A DNA stretch of 64,000 nucleotides. It comes from Streptomyces werraensis (GTDB taxonomy: Bacteria; Actinomycetota; Actinomycetes; Streptomycetales; Streptomycetaceae). Positions within the stretch are counted from its first letter, which is position 1; the number at the start of each line of letters is the position of its first letter. The notes beneath the pieces are model-generated. The model saw nothing but the letters and a program-made list of their open reading frames with translations. It did no database searches and was not told where the DNA came from. Of this stretch, positions 10,604 to 19,489 are shown one piece after another. Location of the stretch: NCBI GenBank assembly GCA_014656175.1, contig BNBX01000003.1:366573-430572 (forward strand), written 5' to 3'. The position numbers and the translations under genes are program-made.

Positions 10604-11505
10604 GTCCCGGCCGCTGTCCGGGTGGTGAGGAGGTCGGGGAAGCCGATGCGGTCGTAGAAGCCGGCGCGGATCCGGTCGGCGACGTCGCTGACCTGTTCGG
10701 AGCCGTCGTCCGCCGGGTCGATCGTCACGCGGAACGGGCGCTGCCCCTTGGGAGCGTCGACGACCGCCACGATCGTGCGGGCGACCTCCCCGGCGTCCGC
10801 GTCCGGCGGCGCGAGAGCCGCGAGCCGCTTGCCGACGTCGTCCATCAGCCCCTCGTACAGCTCGTCGTACGCCTCGGCCGTCGCCGTGTCCGCGGGGTGC
10901 ATGGCGTGCGCGAAGTGGTTCGTGCCGGAGGTGAAGGAACCGGGCACCACGATCGACGTGTCGATGCCGAACCGGGACAGCTCGACGGCGTAGCTCTTCG
11001 CCAGGTGGTCCATCGCCGCCTTGGCGCCGAAGTACGGGGCGAGGTACGGGGGCGTCCCGCCGTAGGTGCTGGAGGAGCCCACCCAGACGAGCAGCCCGTC
11101 CCGGCGCTCCCGCATCCGGGGCAGCACCGCGCGGTTGACCCGCTGCGTGGACAGCACGTTGGTGTCGTAGATCTCGGCGAGCTGCTCCGGGGTGAACGAC
11201 TCGGCGGGGCCGAGCACCATGTGCCCGGCGTTGTGCACGACCACGTCGACGCGGCCCGCCTCCTCGGTGACCGCCGCGACGGCCGCGTCCACCGACTCCT
11301 GCCGGGAGACGTCGAGTTCGACGGTGCGCAGGTCGACGCCGTGCTCCTCGGCGTAGGCGCGGGCGTCGGCGACGGCCGCGGCGTTGCGGCCGGTGGTCTG
11401 CCGCATCCCGGCGTAGACGGTGTGCCCGGCGTCGGCCAGGGCCCGGGAGGTCAGCGCGCCGAATCCGCTGGACGCGCCGGTGATCAGAATGACGTGGGAG
11501 GACAT
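10600..11505 (-). CDS. SDR family oxidoreductase
   Basis: A 301-residue classical short-chain dehydrogenase. It has the cofactor loop TGASSGFG (residues 9-16), VHNAGH as the NNAG equivalent, the catalytic Ser in WVGSSSTYGG, and the YFGAK (YxxxK) pair, then a PGSF loop. The extended C-terminal region suggests an NADP-linked enzyme acting on a hydrophobic alcohol or ketone. It lies 43 bases after the zinc alcohol dehydrogenase and overlaps the NTF2-like gene by 4 bases, so the three are probably one transcript under the divergent LysR regulator. The substrate is unknown. Confidence 0.9.
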   Translation of the reverse strand: MSSHVILITGASSGFGALTSRALADAGHTVYAGMRQTTGRNAAAVADARAYAEEHGVDLRTVELDVSRQESVDAAVAAVTEEAGRVDVVVHNAGHMVLGPAESFTPEQLAEIYDTNVLSTQRVNRAVLPRMRERRDGLLVWVGSSSTYGGTPPYLAPYFGAKAAMDHLAKSYAVELSRFGIDTSIVVPGSFTSGTNHFAHAMHPADTATAEAYDELYEGLMDDVGKRLAALAPPDADAGEVARTIVAVVDAPKGQRPFRVTIDPADDGSEQVSDVADRIRAGFYDRIGFPDLLTTRTAAGT

Positions 11506-11531
11506 GAGGTGCTCCGTCCGAGGGAGGGGAG

Positions 11532-11555
11532 GTCAGGGCGTCAGGGCGTCAGGGG
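11532..11555. repeat. Three tandem 8-bp units (GTCAGGGC)
   Basis: Units at 11532, 11540 and 11548 read GTCAGGGC, GTCAGGGC, GTCAGGGG. They lie between the ADH stop and the SDR start, and the third unit overlaps the ADH stop codon. A slippage-type microrepeat; any function is unknown. Confidence 0.6.
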
Positions 11556-12562
11556 AAGACGATGACGCTGCGGCCGCGTGCCGTGCCGGCGTCCATCGCC
11601 TCCAGCGTGGCCGGGGCCTCGTCCAGGCCGATCGGCGTGACGTCCGGGAGGATGTCGTGGGAGGCCGAGAAGGCCAGGGTGTCGCGCAGGTCGTGCGGCG
11701 ATCCGGACGGGGAGGCGCCCACCCGCAGCCGGTTGAGGATCATCGGCTGGGTCGGCAGCACCAGCGGCTCGGGACCGTAGCCGCACAGCATCAGCGTGCC
11801 GTCCGGGGCGAGTCCGCCCAGCGTCGCCGTGGCCGCCTCGGTCGACGGGGAGGCGTTCAGCACGAGGTCCGCGCCGCCGTCCCACTCCGTGAGCGCCTTC
11901 GCCGGGTCCGACTCCTGCGCCGCGACGAAGAGTTCCGCGCCGAGCGCCTTCGCCGCGTCCTCGCCGCGCCGGGACCGGCCGATCACGGCGACCCGCGCCC
12001 CCATGGCGACGGCGTACCGCACGGCCAGCGCGCCCACGCCTCCGGCGCCCACCACGGCGACGCGGGAACCGGCCCGCAGCCCGCCCTGGCGCAGCCCGTT
12101 GAACGCGGTCAGCCCGGCGCACATCAGCGGCGCGGCGGCCACCGGGTCGAGCCCGTCAGGCAGCGGGGTGACGAAGCCGGACTTCATCAGCACGTACGGG
12201 GCGTAGCCGCCGTCGGCGACGATGCCGGTGATCACCTTGCGCGGGCAGAGGATCTGGTCGCCGCGGACGCAGTAGTCGCAGTGACCGCACGAGTCGTACA
12301 GGAACTGCCCGCCCACGGCCGTCCCGACCTCCGGGAAGGTGACGCCGGGGCCGACGGCCGCGACCACGCCGGTGATCTCGTGGCCCGGCACGACCGGGAA
12401 GCGGGCGAACGGATAGTGACCGCGCAGCAGGTTCAGGTCGGTGAAGCAGACCCCGCACGCGGTGACCTTGACGAGCACCTCGCCCGGACCCGGTTCGGGC
12501 ACCTCCAGGTCCTGCAGGGCGAGCGGGGCCCCTGCCCCGACGGCGACGGCGGCACGCATCAT
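11549..12562 (-). CDS. Zinc-dependent alcohol dehydrogenase (MDR family)
   Basis: A 337-residue medium-chain dehydrogenase. It has the catalytic zinc Cys in ACGVCFTDL, the GHEITG motif, a structural zinc site with four Cys (DSCGHCDYCVRGDQILCP), and the nucleotide-binding loop VVGAGGVGALAV. The family oxidises alcohols or reduces aldehydes with NAD(P). I chose the tandem ATG at 12562/12559 because GGAG lies about 11 bases before it and the fold starts there; the open frame continues 32 codons upstream without family features. First gene of the ADH-SDR-NTF2 unit and divergent from a LysR gene, which probably controls it. Confidence 0.9.
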   Translation of the reverse strand: MMRAAVAVGAGAPLALQDLEVPEPGPGEVLVKVTACGVCFTDLNLLRGHYPFARFPVVPGHEITGVVAAVGPGVTFPEVGTAVGGQFLYDSCGHCDYCVRGDQILCPRKVITGIVADGGYAPYVLMKSGFVTPLPDGLDPVAAAPLMCAGLTAFNGLRQGGLRAGSRVAVVGAGGVGALAVRYAVAMGARVAVIGRSRRGEDAAKALGAELFVAAQESDPAKALTEWDGGADLVLNASPSTEAATATLGGLAPDGTLMLCGYGPEPLVLPTQPMILNRLRVGASPSGSPHDLRDTLAFSASHDILPDVTPIGLDEAPATLEAMDAGTARGRSVIVFP

Positions 12563-12721
12563 GACGAACACTCCGGGAGAGAGGGGGAGGAGCGGGCGGA
12601 GGATCGCTGCCGCCCGCGGTACGTAACCAGCGTGACCTGGGGTTTCCCGCAGGTCCAATGCTTGCTCCGGTGCCTACGATGACGTCAGGGCATCGGTGCA
12701 GGCAGCAGGGGAGAAGGCGGC
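12563..12721. promoter_or_regulatory. Divergent promoter region between ADH unit and LysR gene
   Basis: This 159-base gap must hold the promoters for the minus-strand ADH unit and the plus-strand LysR gene. A perfect 8-bp palindrome TGACGTCA (12680-12687) lies about 35 bases before the LysR start. I see no convincing T-N11-A LysR box by eye, so the operator is unassigned. Confidence 0.4.
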
Positions 12722-13648
12722 ATGGACGGCGGACGGACGGATCTGGACCTGCGCCGGCTGCGCTCCTTCGTCGCCGTCGCCGAGCGTCTGCACTTCGGGC
12801 AGGCGGCCGCCGCCCTGCACGTCACCCAGCCCGCGCTGTCGCGGCAGATCCAGCAGCTGGAGCACGACCTCGGCGTGTCCCTGTTCCGGCGCAGCAGCCG
12901 GGAGGTCGCGCTGACGCCCGCGGGCGAGCAGTTCCTCCAGGACTCCCGGGAACTGCTGGCCGCCGCCCGCGCCGCGCAGAACCGCGCCCGGCGGATCGCG
13001 GCGGGCGAGGGCGTGCTCAAGGTCGGCTTCATGCTCAGCTCCGACATCACCGCGCCGCTGCACGCGTTCTCCGCGCGGGAGCCGGAGGTGCGCATCGAAC
13101 TGGTCCGGCTGCGGTGGTGGAGCCAGTCGGCGGACCTGCTCGACGGCACCGCCGACGTCGGCTTCGTGCGCCTGCCCGTCGACGCGGACCGGCTGAGGCT
13201 GCTGCCGCTGTACCAGGAGGGGCTCTGTGCGGTCCTTCCCGTACGGCACCCCCTGGCCGGCGAGGACACGGTCGGGCTGCGCGCCCTCGCCGACGAACCT
13301 CTGCTGCATTACGCGGGCGCGTCCCCGGCGTGGTCCGCCGTCTGGAACGCCGACCCCCGCCCCGACGGCACGCGGTGGCTGCGCGGCCCGGACGTGCACG
13401 ACATGGAAGAGATCCTGGCGTACGTCCGGGCCGGCAGCGGCGTGGTGATGGTGCCCGAGTCGGTCGCGGCGGTCTTCCCGCGCCCCGACATCGCCTACGT
13501 TCCGCTCGCGGACGTGTCTCCCGGCACGGTCGCGCTCGCCTGGGACGGCGACCGCCCGTCCCCGCTCGTCGAGACCTTCGTCGACGCGACGAGGACGACG
13601 GCCGTCGACGTCACTCGTCCCACGCCTGGATCAGCACCTGCCCCGTGA
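12722..13648 (+). CDS. LysR family transcriptional regulator
   Basis: A 308-residue LysR protein. The winged helix-turn-helix is near the N-terminus (FVAVAERLHFGQAAAALHV, then QPALSRQIQQLEHDLGVSLF, ending LTPAGEQF), followed by a two-lobed effector domain. The ATG at 12722 has GGGGAGAAGG upstream. It is divergent from the ADH-SDR-NTF2 unit, the classic arrangement for a LysR activator and its targets. Its last 38 bases overlap the 3' end of the convergent SnoaL-like gene. The inducer is unknown. Confidence 0.92.
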   Translation: MDGGRTDLDLRRLRSFVAVAERLHFGQAAAALHVTQPALSRQIQQLEHDLGVSLFRRSSREVALTPAGEQFLQDSRELLAAARAAQNRARRIAAGEGVLKVGFMLSSDITAPLHAFSAREPEVRIELVRLRWWSQSADLLDGTADVGFVRLPVDADRLRLLPLYQEGLCAVLPVRHPLAGEDTVGLRALADEPLLHYAGASPAWSAVWNADPRPDGTRWLRGPDVHDMEEILAYVRAGSGVVMVPESVAAVFPRPDIAYVPLADVSPGTVALAWDGDRPSPLVETFVDATRTTAVDVTRPTPGSAPAP

Positions 13649-13976
13649 TCTTGCCGTCGCGCAACGTCAGCATGGACTCCGAGAGCACCCGCACGCCGTC
13701 CGGGTAGACGCAGCTCTCGCAGTAGGCGGCGTGATCGCCCTGCACGACGCACGCCTCCAGCGCGTGCGTCATGTCGCGGCTGTAGACGTCGTCCAGCATC
13801 GCGGCGATCTCGTCCTTGCCGTGCAGCACCTTCGGGTGGCTCGGCCCGCTGACGTGATCCACGACGCGCAGCTCCGCGTCGTCCGCGTAGAGCGACTTCA
13901 GCATGTCCGGCGTGTCCGCCTCGACGCCCCGCCGCAGGGTGTCGGTACCGAACACGGGCTGTGCCGCGGTCGTCAT
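13611..13976 (-). CDS. SnoaL-like (NTF2 fold) protein
   Basis: A 121-residue protein with the SnoaL/KSI-like layout: RGVEADTPDMLKSLYADDAEL, a shifting loop VVDHVSGPSHPKVLHGKDEI, and a strand pair ending DGKITGQVLIQAWDE. The start at 13976 is fixed by a strong AGGAGGTGGG site; the open frame upstream lacks features. It is convergent with the LysR gene and overlaps its coding end by 38 bases. Proteins of this type are often small isomerases or ligand-binding proteins. Substrate unknown. Confidence 0.8.
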   Translation of the reverse strand: MTTAAQPVFGTDTLRRGVEADTPDMLKSLYADDAELRVVDHVSGPSHPKVLHGKDEIAAMLDDVYSRDMTHALEACVVQGDHAAYCESCVYPDGVRVLSESMLTLRDGKITGQVLIQAWDE

Positions 13977-14131
13977 GATGACCCACCTCCTCGAAAGGCC
14001 GCGGGCCCGGAACCAGGCCTCGCAGGCCTCACCTACGAGCGTCCTCCCCCGGACGGGCCGGGGCAAGCGCGACGCCTGGCCGGCGGGGCGCGAGGCGCTC
14101 GTTGTCAGCACCGGGTGGGATGCTGCGCCGC

Positions 14132-14668
14132 ATGAACGGACAGCAGTTCTGGCAGCTCGTCGAGGCGGCCCGTGACCAGGCACGCCACCCGGACGACGCC
14201 GAGGACGTCGCCCACCGGGCGACCGAGCGACTGGCGACACGGCCGGCCGAGGAGATCGTCGCGGCCCAGCAGGTGCTGTGGGACCTGATGGCGGACTCCT
14301 GCACGAACCCCCTGTGGGCCGCCGCCTACCTGATCAACGGCGGCTGCTCCGACGACGGCTTCGACTACTTCCGTGGCTGGCTGATCACGCAGGGGCGCGA
14401 GGTCTTCGGCCGCGCGGTCGCCGGCCCCGACGCCCTGGCGGACCTGTCCGTCGTGCGCGCCTCGGCGGCCGACGGGCACGACCTGGAGTGCGAGGAGATG
14501 CTGAGCATCGCCTGGAACGCCCACATCCGGGCGACCGGCCGGCAACTCCCCGGCGATGCGTTCGTCGTCCGCCGCCCGGAGCTGGACCCCGCCTGGAACT
14601 TCGACTTCGACGACCATGCCGAGATGACACGCCGACTGCCGCGCCTGGCGGCCCTCCACCTGGAGTGA
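14132..14668 (+). CDS. DUF4240 domain protein
   Basis: A 178-residue protein with the DUF4240 pattern: MNGQQFWQLVEAAR at the start, a helix with LWAAAYLINGGCSDDGFDYF and FRGWLITQGREVF, and a C-terminal acidic block. The ATG at 14132 matches the family start (MxxxxFWxLI); an earlier in-frame ATG at 14120 is less likely. The family is widespread in Streptomyces, sometimes near toxin-like or phage genes, and has no established function. It is a cytoplasmic protein without membrane segments. No operon partner is evident. Confidence 0.8.
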   Translation: MNGQQFWQLVEAARDQARHPDDAEDVAHRATERLATRPAEEIVAAQQVLWDLMADSCTNPLWAAAYLINGGCSDDGFDYFRGWLITQGREVFGRAVAGPDALADLSVVRASAADGHDLECEEMLSIAWNAHIRATGRQLPGDAFVVRRPELDPAWNFDFDDHAEMTRRLPRLAALHLE

Positions 14669-14741
14669 GCGAGAGGCGTGCTCACCGGGCAACGGGGCGG
14701 GGAGCGCCCTCGGGGGAACAGTCCCGCGTCCCGGGCGCCTC

Positions 14742-16496
14742 TCAGCCCGCCGTGGCCAAGAACTGCGTAGCCGCCAGCTCCCCGTACAACGGATCCGACG
14801 CCACCAGTTCCCTGTGCGTCCCCACCGCCCGTACCCGCCCCGCGTCCATCACCACGATCCGGTCCGCCGCCGTCACCGTGGAGAGGCGGTGGGCCACCAC
14901 CAGCACCGTCGTCGTGCGGGCGACGTCCGCGACCGTGTCCCGCAGTGCCGCCTCGTTCACCGCGTCCAGCTGCGAGGTGGCCTCGTCGAGCAGGAGGAGG
15001 CGCGGGCGCCGGAGCAGGGCGCGGGCGATGGCGACCCGCTGGCGTTCGCCGCCGGACAGCTTGGTGCCACGGTGGCCGACGAGGGTGTCGAGCCCTTGGG
15101 GCAGGCGGGCGGCCAGACCGTCCAGCCGGGTCGTCTTCAGCACCCGCGTCAGCGCGTCCTCGCCCGCGTCCGGGTTGCCCAGCAGCAGGTTGTCCCTGAG
15201 AGAACCCGACAGCACGGGCGCGTCCTGCTCGACGTACCCGATGGCCGCCCGCAGCTCCGGCAGATCCCAGTCCGCGAGGTCCCGCCCGTCGACGGTGATC
15301 ACACCGGACTCGGGGTCGTAGAACCGCTCGATGAGCGAGAACACCGTCGTCTTGCCCGCGCCGGACGGGCCGACGAACGCCGTCAGCCCCTGCGGGGGCA
15401 CGGAGAACGTCACGCCGTGATGGACGTACGGCAGATCCTCGGCGTAGCGGAACCGCACGTCCTCGAAGGCGACTGCCGCCGGCGCGGCGCCGGGCGACGG
15501 CAACGCGGCGGGCGGCGCGGCCGGTTCGGCGGGCAGCCGCAGCGCCTCCTGGATGCGGGCGAGCGCGGCACTGCCCGCCTGGTACTGCGTGACCGCGCCC
15601 ACGACCTGCGAGATCGGCGCCATCAGACAGAACACGAACAGCAGGAACGCCACCAGCGTCCCGATGTCGATGGCCCCGGTCGCCACTCGCGCCCCGCCCA
15701 CCGCGAGGACCGTGATGAACGCGAGCTGCATCGCCAGCCCCGCCGTGTTCCCCGCCGCGGCCGACCACTTGGCGGCCCGCACGCTCATCCGCCACGACTC
15801 GCCCGCCGCCTCGTGCAGCCTCCGCTCCTCCCGCGGCTCGGCCCCGGACGCCTTCACCGTGCGCAGCGCTCCCAGCACCCGCTCCAGCGACGCCCCCATC
15901 ACGCCCACCGCGTCCTGCGCCTGCTTCGACGCCCGCCGGATCCGCGGCACGACCACCCCGAGCAGGGTCCCCGCCAGCGCGAGCACGCCCAGCGTCACCG
16001 CCAGCAGCACCGGCTCCACCCAGCCCATCAGCGCCACGGTGGCGAGCAGCGTGAGCCCGCCCGTGCCCAGCCCGATCAGCGAGTCGGTCGTCACCTCCCG
16101 CAGCAGCGTGGTGTCGGAGGTGATCCGGGCCATCAGATCCCCCGGCTCGGTCCGGTCCACGGCGGCGATCCGCAGCCGCAGCAGGTACGACGACAGCGTG
16201 CGCCGCGCCCCCAGCACCACCGACTCCGCCGCGCGCCTCAGCACGTACGAACCCACCGCGCCCAGCACCGTGTTGCCGATCACCAGCGCCGACATCAGCA
16301 GCAGCGTCCCGGTGACGGCCCGGTCGTGCGTGAGGTCGTCGATCAGCTCCCGCGCCACCAGCGGCAGCGCCAGCCCCGTCGCCCCCGTCACCAGCGACAG
16401 CAGCGCGCCGCCCAGCAGCGCCCAGCGGTGCGGCCTCACGTACGACAGCAGCAGCGGCCAGGCCGGCGCGCCGGACCGGTCCTTGGTGATGCTCAC
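14742..16496 (-). CDS. ABC transporter half-exporter (TMD-NBD fusion)
   Basis: A 584-residue half-transporter. The N-terminal half has about six membrane segments (for example [20 protein letters not shown]). The C-terminal half is a nucleotide-binding domain with Walker [10 protein letters not shown], signature LSGGERQR, and Walker [13 protein letters not shown]. It resembles type IV multidrug or lipid exporters (MsbA/LmrA style), likely working as a homodimer. It starts at GTG 16496 with a GAGGGGGG site, divergent from the mycothiol formaldehyde dehydrogenase. The substrate is unknown; it is not near other transport genes. Confidence 0.93.
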   Translation of the reverse strand: MSITKDRSGAPAWPLLLSYVRPHRWALLGGALLSLVTGATGLALPLVARELIDDLTHDRAVTGTLLLMSALVIGNTVLGAVGSYVLRRAAESVVLGARRTLSSYLLRLRIAAVDRTEPGDLMARITSDTTLLREVTTDSLIGLGTGGLTLLATVALMGWVEPVLLAVTLGVLALAGTLLGVVVPRIRRASKQAQDAVGVMGASLERVLGALRTVKASGAEPREERRLHEAAGESWRMSVRAAKWSAAAGNTAGLAMQLAFITVLAVGGARVATGAIDIGTLVAFLLFVFCLMAPISQVVGAVTQYQAGSAALARIQEALRLPAEPAAPPAALPSPGAAPAAVAFEDVRFRYAEDLPYVHHGVTFSVPPQGLTAFVGPSGAGKTTVFSLIERFYDPESGVITVDGRDLADWDLPELRAAIGYVEQDAPVLSGSLRDNLLLGNPDAGEDALTRVLKTTRLDGLAARLPQGLDTLVGHRGTKLSGGERQRVAIARALLRRPRLLLLDEATSQLDAVNEAALRDTVADVARTTTVLVVAHRLSTVTAADRIVVMDAGRVRAVGTHRELVASDPLYGELAATQFLATAG

Positions 16497-16639
16497 ATGC
16501 CCCCCTCGGCGTCGGACGGATGTTCAGGCTACGTCGCCCGGGCGGACGCACCGCACGGCGGGCGGCGGAGCCGATCGTTCCCGCGTAGGGTCGGGAGACG
16601 ACGGGGGAGACGGACCAGGCCGACGAAGGAGTCAGCAGC

Positions 16640-17725
16640 ATGGCGCAGGAAGTACGCGGCGTGATCGCACCCGGCAAGGACGAGCCGGTACGGATCGAGA
16701 CGGTCGTCGTACCCGACCCGGGACCCGGCGAGGCGGTCGTACGCGTCCAGGCCTGCGGGGTGTGCCACACGGACCTGCACTACAAACAGGGCGGCATCAA
16801 CGACGACTTCCCCTTCCTCCTCGGCCACGAGGCCGCGGGCGTCGTCGAGTCGGTGGGCGACGACGTCACCGACGTGCGGCCCGGGGACTTCGTGATCCTC
16901 AACTGGCGTGCGGTGTGCGGCCATTGCCGCGCCTGTCTGCGCGGACGCCCCTGGTACTGCTTCGACACGCACAACGCGCGGCAGAAGATGACCCTCACCG
17001 ACGGGACCGAGCTCTCCCCGGCCCTCGGCATCGGCGCCTTCGCGGAGAAGACCCTGGTCGCCGCCGGACAGTGCACCAAGGTCGACCCGGCGGTGTCCGC
17101 TCAGGTCGCCGGGCTGCTCGGCTGCGGCGTGATGGCCGGCATCGGAGCCGCGATCAACACCGGCAACGTGGGCCGCGGCGACTCGGTCGCCGTCATCGGC
17201 TGCGGCGGCGTCGGCGACGCGGCGATCGCCGGCTCCCGGCTGGCCGGAGCGGCGAGGATCATCGCCGTGGACATCGACGACCGCAAGCTGGAGACCGCCC
17301 GCTCCATGGGCGCCACCCACACCGTCAACTCCCGTACGGCCGACCCCGTCGAGGCGATCCGCGACCTCACCGGCGGTTTCGGCGCCGACGTCGTCATCGA
17401 GGCCGTCGGCCGTCCCGAGACCTATCGGCAGGCGTTCTACGCCCGCGACCTGGCCGGCACGGTCGTCCTGGTCGGCGTGCCCACCCCGGACATGAAGATC
17501 GAACTGCCGCTGCTGGACGTCTTCGGCCGCGGCGGCGCCCTCAAGTCCTCCTGGTACGGCGACTGTCTGCCGTCCCGCGACTTCCCGATGCTGATCGACC
17601 TGCACCTCCAGGGCCGCCTGGACCTCGGCGCGTTCGTCACCGAGACCATCGCCCTGGACGAGGTGGAGAAGGCGTTCGAGCGGATGCACCGCGGCGACGT
17701 GCTGCGCTCGGTGGTGGTGCTGTGA
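16640..17725 (+). CDS. mscR: S-(hydroxymethyl)mycothiol dehydrogenase
   Basis: A 361-residue zinc-dependent dehydrogenase of the class III type. It oxidises S-hydroxymethyl-mycothiol, formed from formaldehyde and mycothiol, and in relatives also reduces S-nitrosomycothiol. Visible are the catalytic zinc ligand in [17 protein letters not shown], the structural zinc Cys residues ([11 protein letters not shown]...YC) and the NAD loop [10 protein letters not shown]. Start ATG 16640. The stop (TGA) shares its last base with the ATG of the next gene, a metallo-beta-lactamase fold protein. The same pairing is known in mycobacteria (Rv2259-Rv2260), which strongly supports the call. Confidence 0.93.
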   Translation: MAQEVRGVIAPGKDEPVRIETVVVPDPGPGEAVVRVQACGVCHTDLHYKQGGINDDFPFLLGHEAAGVVESVGDDVTDVRPGDFVILNWRAVCGHCRACLRGRPWYCFDTHNARQKMTLTDGTELSPALGIGAFAEKTLVAAGQCTKVDPAVSAQVAGLLGCGVMAGIGAAINTGNVGRGDSVAVIGCGGVGDAAIAGSRLAGAARIIAVDIDDRKLETARSMGATHTVNSRTADPVEAIRDLTGGFGADVVIEAVGRPETYRQAFYARDLAGTVVLVGVPTPDMKIELPLLDVFGRGGALKSSWYGDCLPSRDFPMLIDLHLQGRLDLGAFVTETIALDEVEKAFERMHRGDVLRSVVVL

Positions 17726-18354
17726 TGACCGCCCGCATCGAACGCCTCGTCACCTCCGGCCAGTTCAGCCTCGACGGCGGCACCTGGGACGTCGACAACA
17801 ACGTGTGGATCGTCGGCGACGACCATGAGGCCGTCGTCATCGACGCCGCCCACGACGCCGACGCCATCGCCGAGGCGGTGGGCGACCGGCGTCTGACCGC
17901 CATCGTCTGCACCCACGCCCACAACGACCACATCGACGCAGCCCCCGCCCTCGCCGAGCGCACCGGCGCCACGATCTGGCTGCACCCCGACGACCTGCAG
18001 CTGTGGAAGCAGACCCACCCGGACCGCGACCCCGACGCCTGGCTGGCCGACGGACTGGTCGTCGAGGCCGGCGGCGCCGACCTCACCGTGCTGCACACCC
18101 CGGGCCACGCACCGGGCGCGGTCTGCCTGTACGACCCGGGTCTCGGCACCGTGTTCACGGGCGACACACTCTTCCAGGGCGGGCCCGGCGCCACCGGCCG
18201 CTCCTTCTCGCACTTCCCGACGATCATCGACTCCATCCGGGACCGGCTGCTCACCCTGCCGCCCGAGACCAAGGTGCTCACCGGCCACGGCGACCCGACC
18301 ACCATCGGCGCAGAGGCCCCGCACCTGGACGAGTGGATCGCCCGGGGCCACTGA
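17725..18354 (+). CDS. MBL-fold metallohydrolase, mscR partner
   Basis: A 209-residue metallo-beta-lactamase fold protein with the metal-binding HAHNDHID motif (HxHxDH, about residue 65), a later HTPGH site, GDTLF and a final GHG. It starts at ATG 17725, overlapping the mscR stop by one base (TGATG), so the pair is translationally coupled. The context suggests hydrolysis of the S-formyl-mycothiol product or a related thioester, as glyoxalase II-like enzymes do. That role is inferred from pairing and not proven here. A hairpin follows 10 bases after the stop. Confidence 0.9.
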   Translation: MTARIERLVTSGQFSLDGGTWDVDNNVWIVGDDHEAVVIDAAHDADAIAEAVGDRRLTAIVCTHAHNDHIDAAPALAERTGATIWLHPDDLQLWKQTHPDRDPDAWLADGLVVEAGGADLTVLHTPGHAPGAVCLYDPGLGTVFTGDTLFQGGPGATGRSFSHFPTIIDSIRDRLLTLPPETKVLTGHGDPTTIGAEAPHLDEWIARGH

Positions 18355-18363
18355 GGAGACGGC

Positions 18364-18393
18364 GTCACCCGGGCGTACCGGCGTCCGGGTGAC
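18364..18393. terminator. Hairpin after the mscR-MBL pair
   Basis: Perfect 9-bp inverted repeat GTCACCCGG (18364-18372) with CCGGGTGAC (18385-18393) and a 12-base loop, right after the MBL gene stop. Confidence 0.65.
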
Positions 18394-18453
18394 ACCACGG
18401 CCCTCACCGCGGAAAAGGCGACAGAGGATGTCCGGCTTACCCGTCAGGCTCGT

Positions 18454-18465
18454 CGTCGTACGACG
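18454..18465. promoter_or_regulatory. 12-bp palindrome upstream of SDR gene
   Basis: CGTCGTACGACG is a perfect palindrome 23 bases before the ATG of the next SDR gene. It may be an operator, but short GC palindromes are common in such DNA. Confidence 0.3.
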
Positions 18466-18488
18466 GATCGAGGCACAGGAGGCCGGGA

Positions 18489-19403
18489 ATGACACAGCCG
18501 TTGCGGGACAAGGTCGCACTGGTGGCCGGGGCGACCCGGGGAGCGGGACGGGGCATCGCCGTGGAACTCGGCGCGGCGGGCGCCACGGTGTACGTCACGG
18601 GCCGCACCACCCGGGCCCGCCGCTCCGAGTACGACCGGCCCGAGACGATCGAGGACACCGCCGACCTGGTCACCGAGGCGGGCGGCCGGGGTGTCGCCGT
18701 CCCCACCGACCACCTGGACCCGGCACAGGTGAGGGCCCTGGTCGACCGGATCGCCGCCGAACAGGGCCGGCTCGACGTCCTGGTCAACGACATCTGGGGC
18801 GGCGAGACGCTCTTCGACTGGGACGCGCCCGTCTGGGAGCACGACCTCGACAAGGGACTGCGGCTGCTGCGCCTCGCCGTGGAGACCCACGCGATCACCA
18901 GCCACCACGCCCTGCCGCTGCTGCTGCGCCACCCGGGCGGACTGGTCGTCGAGGTCACCGACGGCACGGCGGACTACAACCGCGACCACTACCGGGTCTC
19001 CTTCTTCTACGATCTCGCCAAGTCCTCGGTGCTGCGCATGGCGTTCGCCCTCGGTCACGAACTCGGCCCGCGCGGCGCCACCGCCGTCGCCCTCACGCCC
19101 GGCTGGATGCGCTCCGAGATCATGCTCGACCACTTCGGGGTGCGGGAGGACAACTGGCGCGACGCGCTGGAGAAGGTGCCGCACTTCGCCATCTCCGAGA
19201 CCCCGCGCTACGTGGGCCGCGCCGTCGCCGCGCTCGCCGCCGACCCCGGCGTGGCCCGCTTCAACGGCGCGTCCCTGTCCAGCGGGAGCCTCGCCCGGGA
19301 GTACGGCTTCACCGACCTCGACGGCAGCCGCCCCGACGCCTGGCGCTACCAGGTCGAGGTGCAGGACGCAGGCCGCGCGGCCGACGTCACCGGTTACCGC
19401 TGA
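18489..19403 (+). CDS. SDR family oxidoreductase
   Basis: A 304-residue short-chain dehydrogenase. The cofactor loop is a variant, AGATRGAGRG (residues 13-22). VLVNDIWGG replaces the usual NNAG motif, and the catalytic Tyr and Lys are probably in SFFYDLAKSS. The family-wide late motif LTPGWMRSE is present. The divergent NNAG region, with Trp-Gly-Gly, places it in a subgroup common in actinobacteria with unassigned substrates. Start ATG 18489 with AGGAGG 8 bases upstream. A second, unrelated SDR gene follows 86 bases later on the same strand. Confidence 0.88.
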   Translation: MTQPLRDKVALVAGATRGAGRGIAVELGAAGATVYVTGRTTRARRSEYDRPETIEDTADLVTEAGGRGVAVPTDHLDPAQVRALVDRIAAEQGRLDVLVNDIWGGETLFDWDAPVWEHDLDKGLRLLRLAVETHAITSHHALPLLLRHPGGLVVEVTDGTADYNRDHYRVSFFYDLAKSSVLRMAFALGHELGPRGATAVALTPGWMRSEIMLDHFGVREDNWRDALEKVPHFAISETPRYVGRAVAALAADPGVARFNGASLSSGSLAREYGFTDLDGSRPDAWRYQVEVQDAGRAADVTGYR

Positions 19404-19489
19404 CCCACCCGGGCGCCCGCACGTCCTGAGGGCCGGCGAGCCGGAAAAGCACTTGCCGCGGTGATCGTCCGGGCGGCTACCGTCGCCCC

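Noticed and set aside
14365..16770. Very long minus-strand frame over the 14-16 kb region
   Set aside because: It is antisense or out of frame to the DUF4240 and ABC transporter genes, and reads as Ala/Gly/Arg-rich shadow sequence with no domain.
15553..17724. Upstream part of the long frame leading into the MBL gene
   Set aside because: This 5' portion lies antisense to the ABC gene and out of frame over mscR. Only the part from ATG 17725 has MBL motifs.
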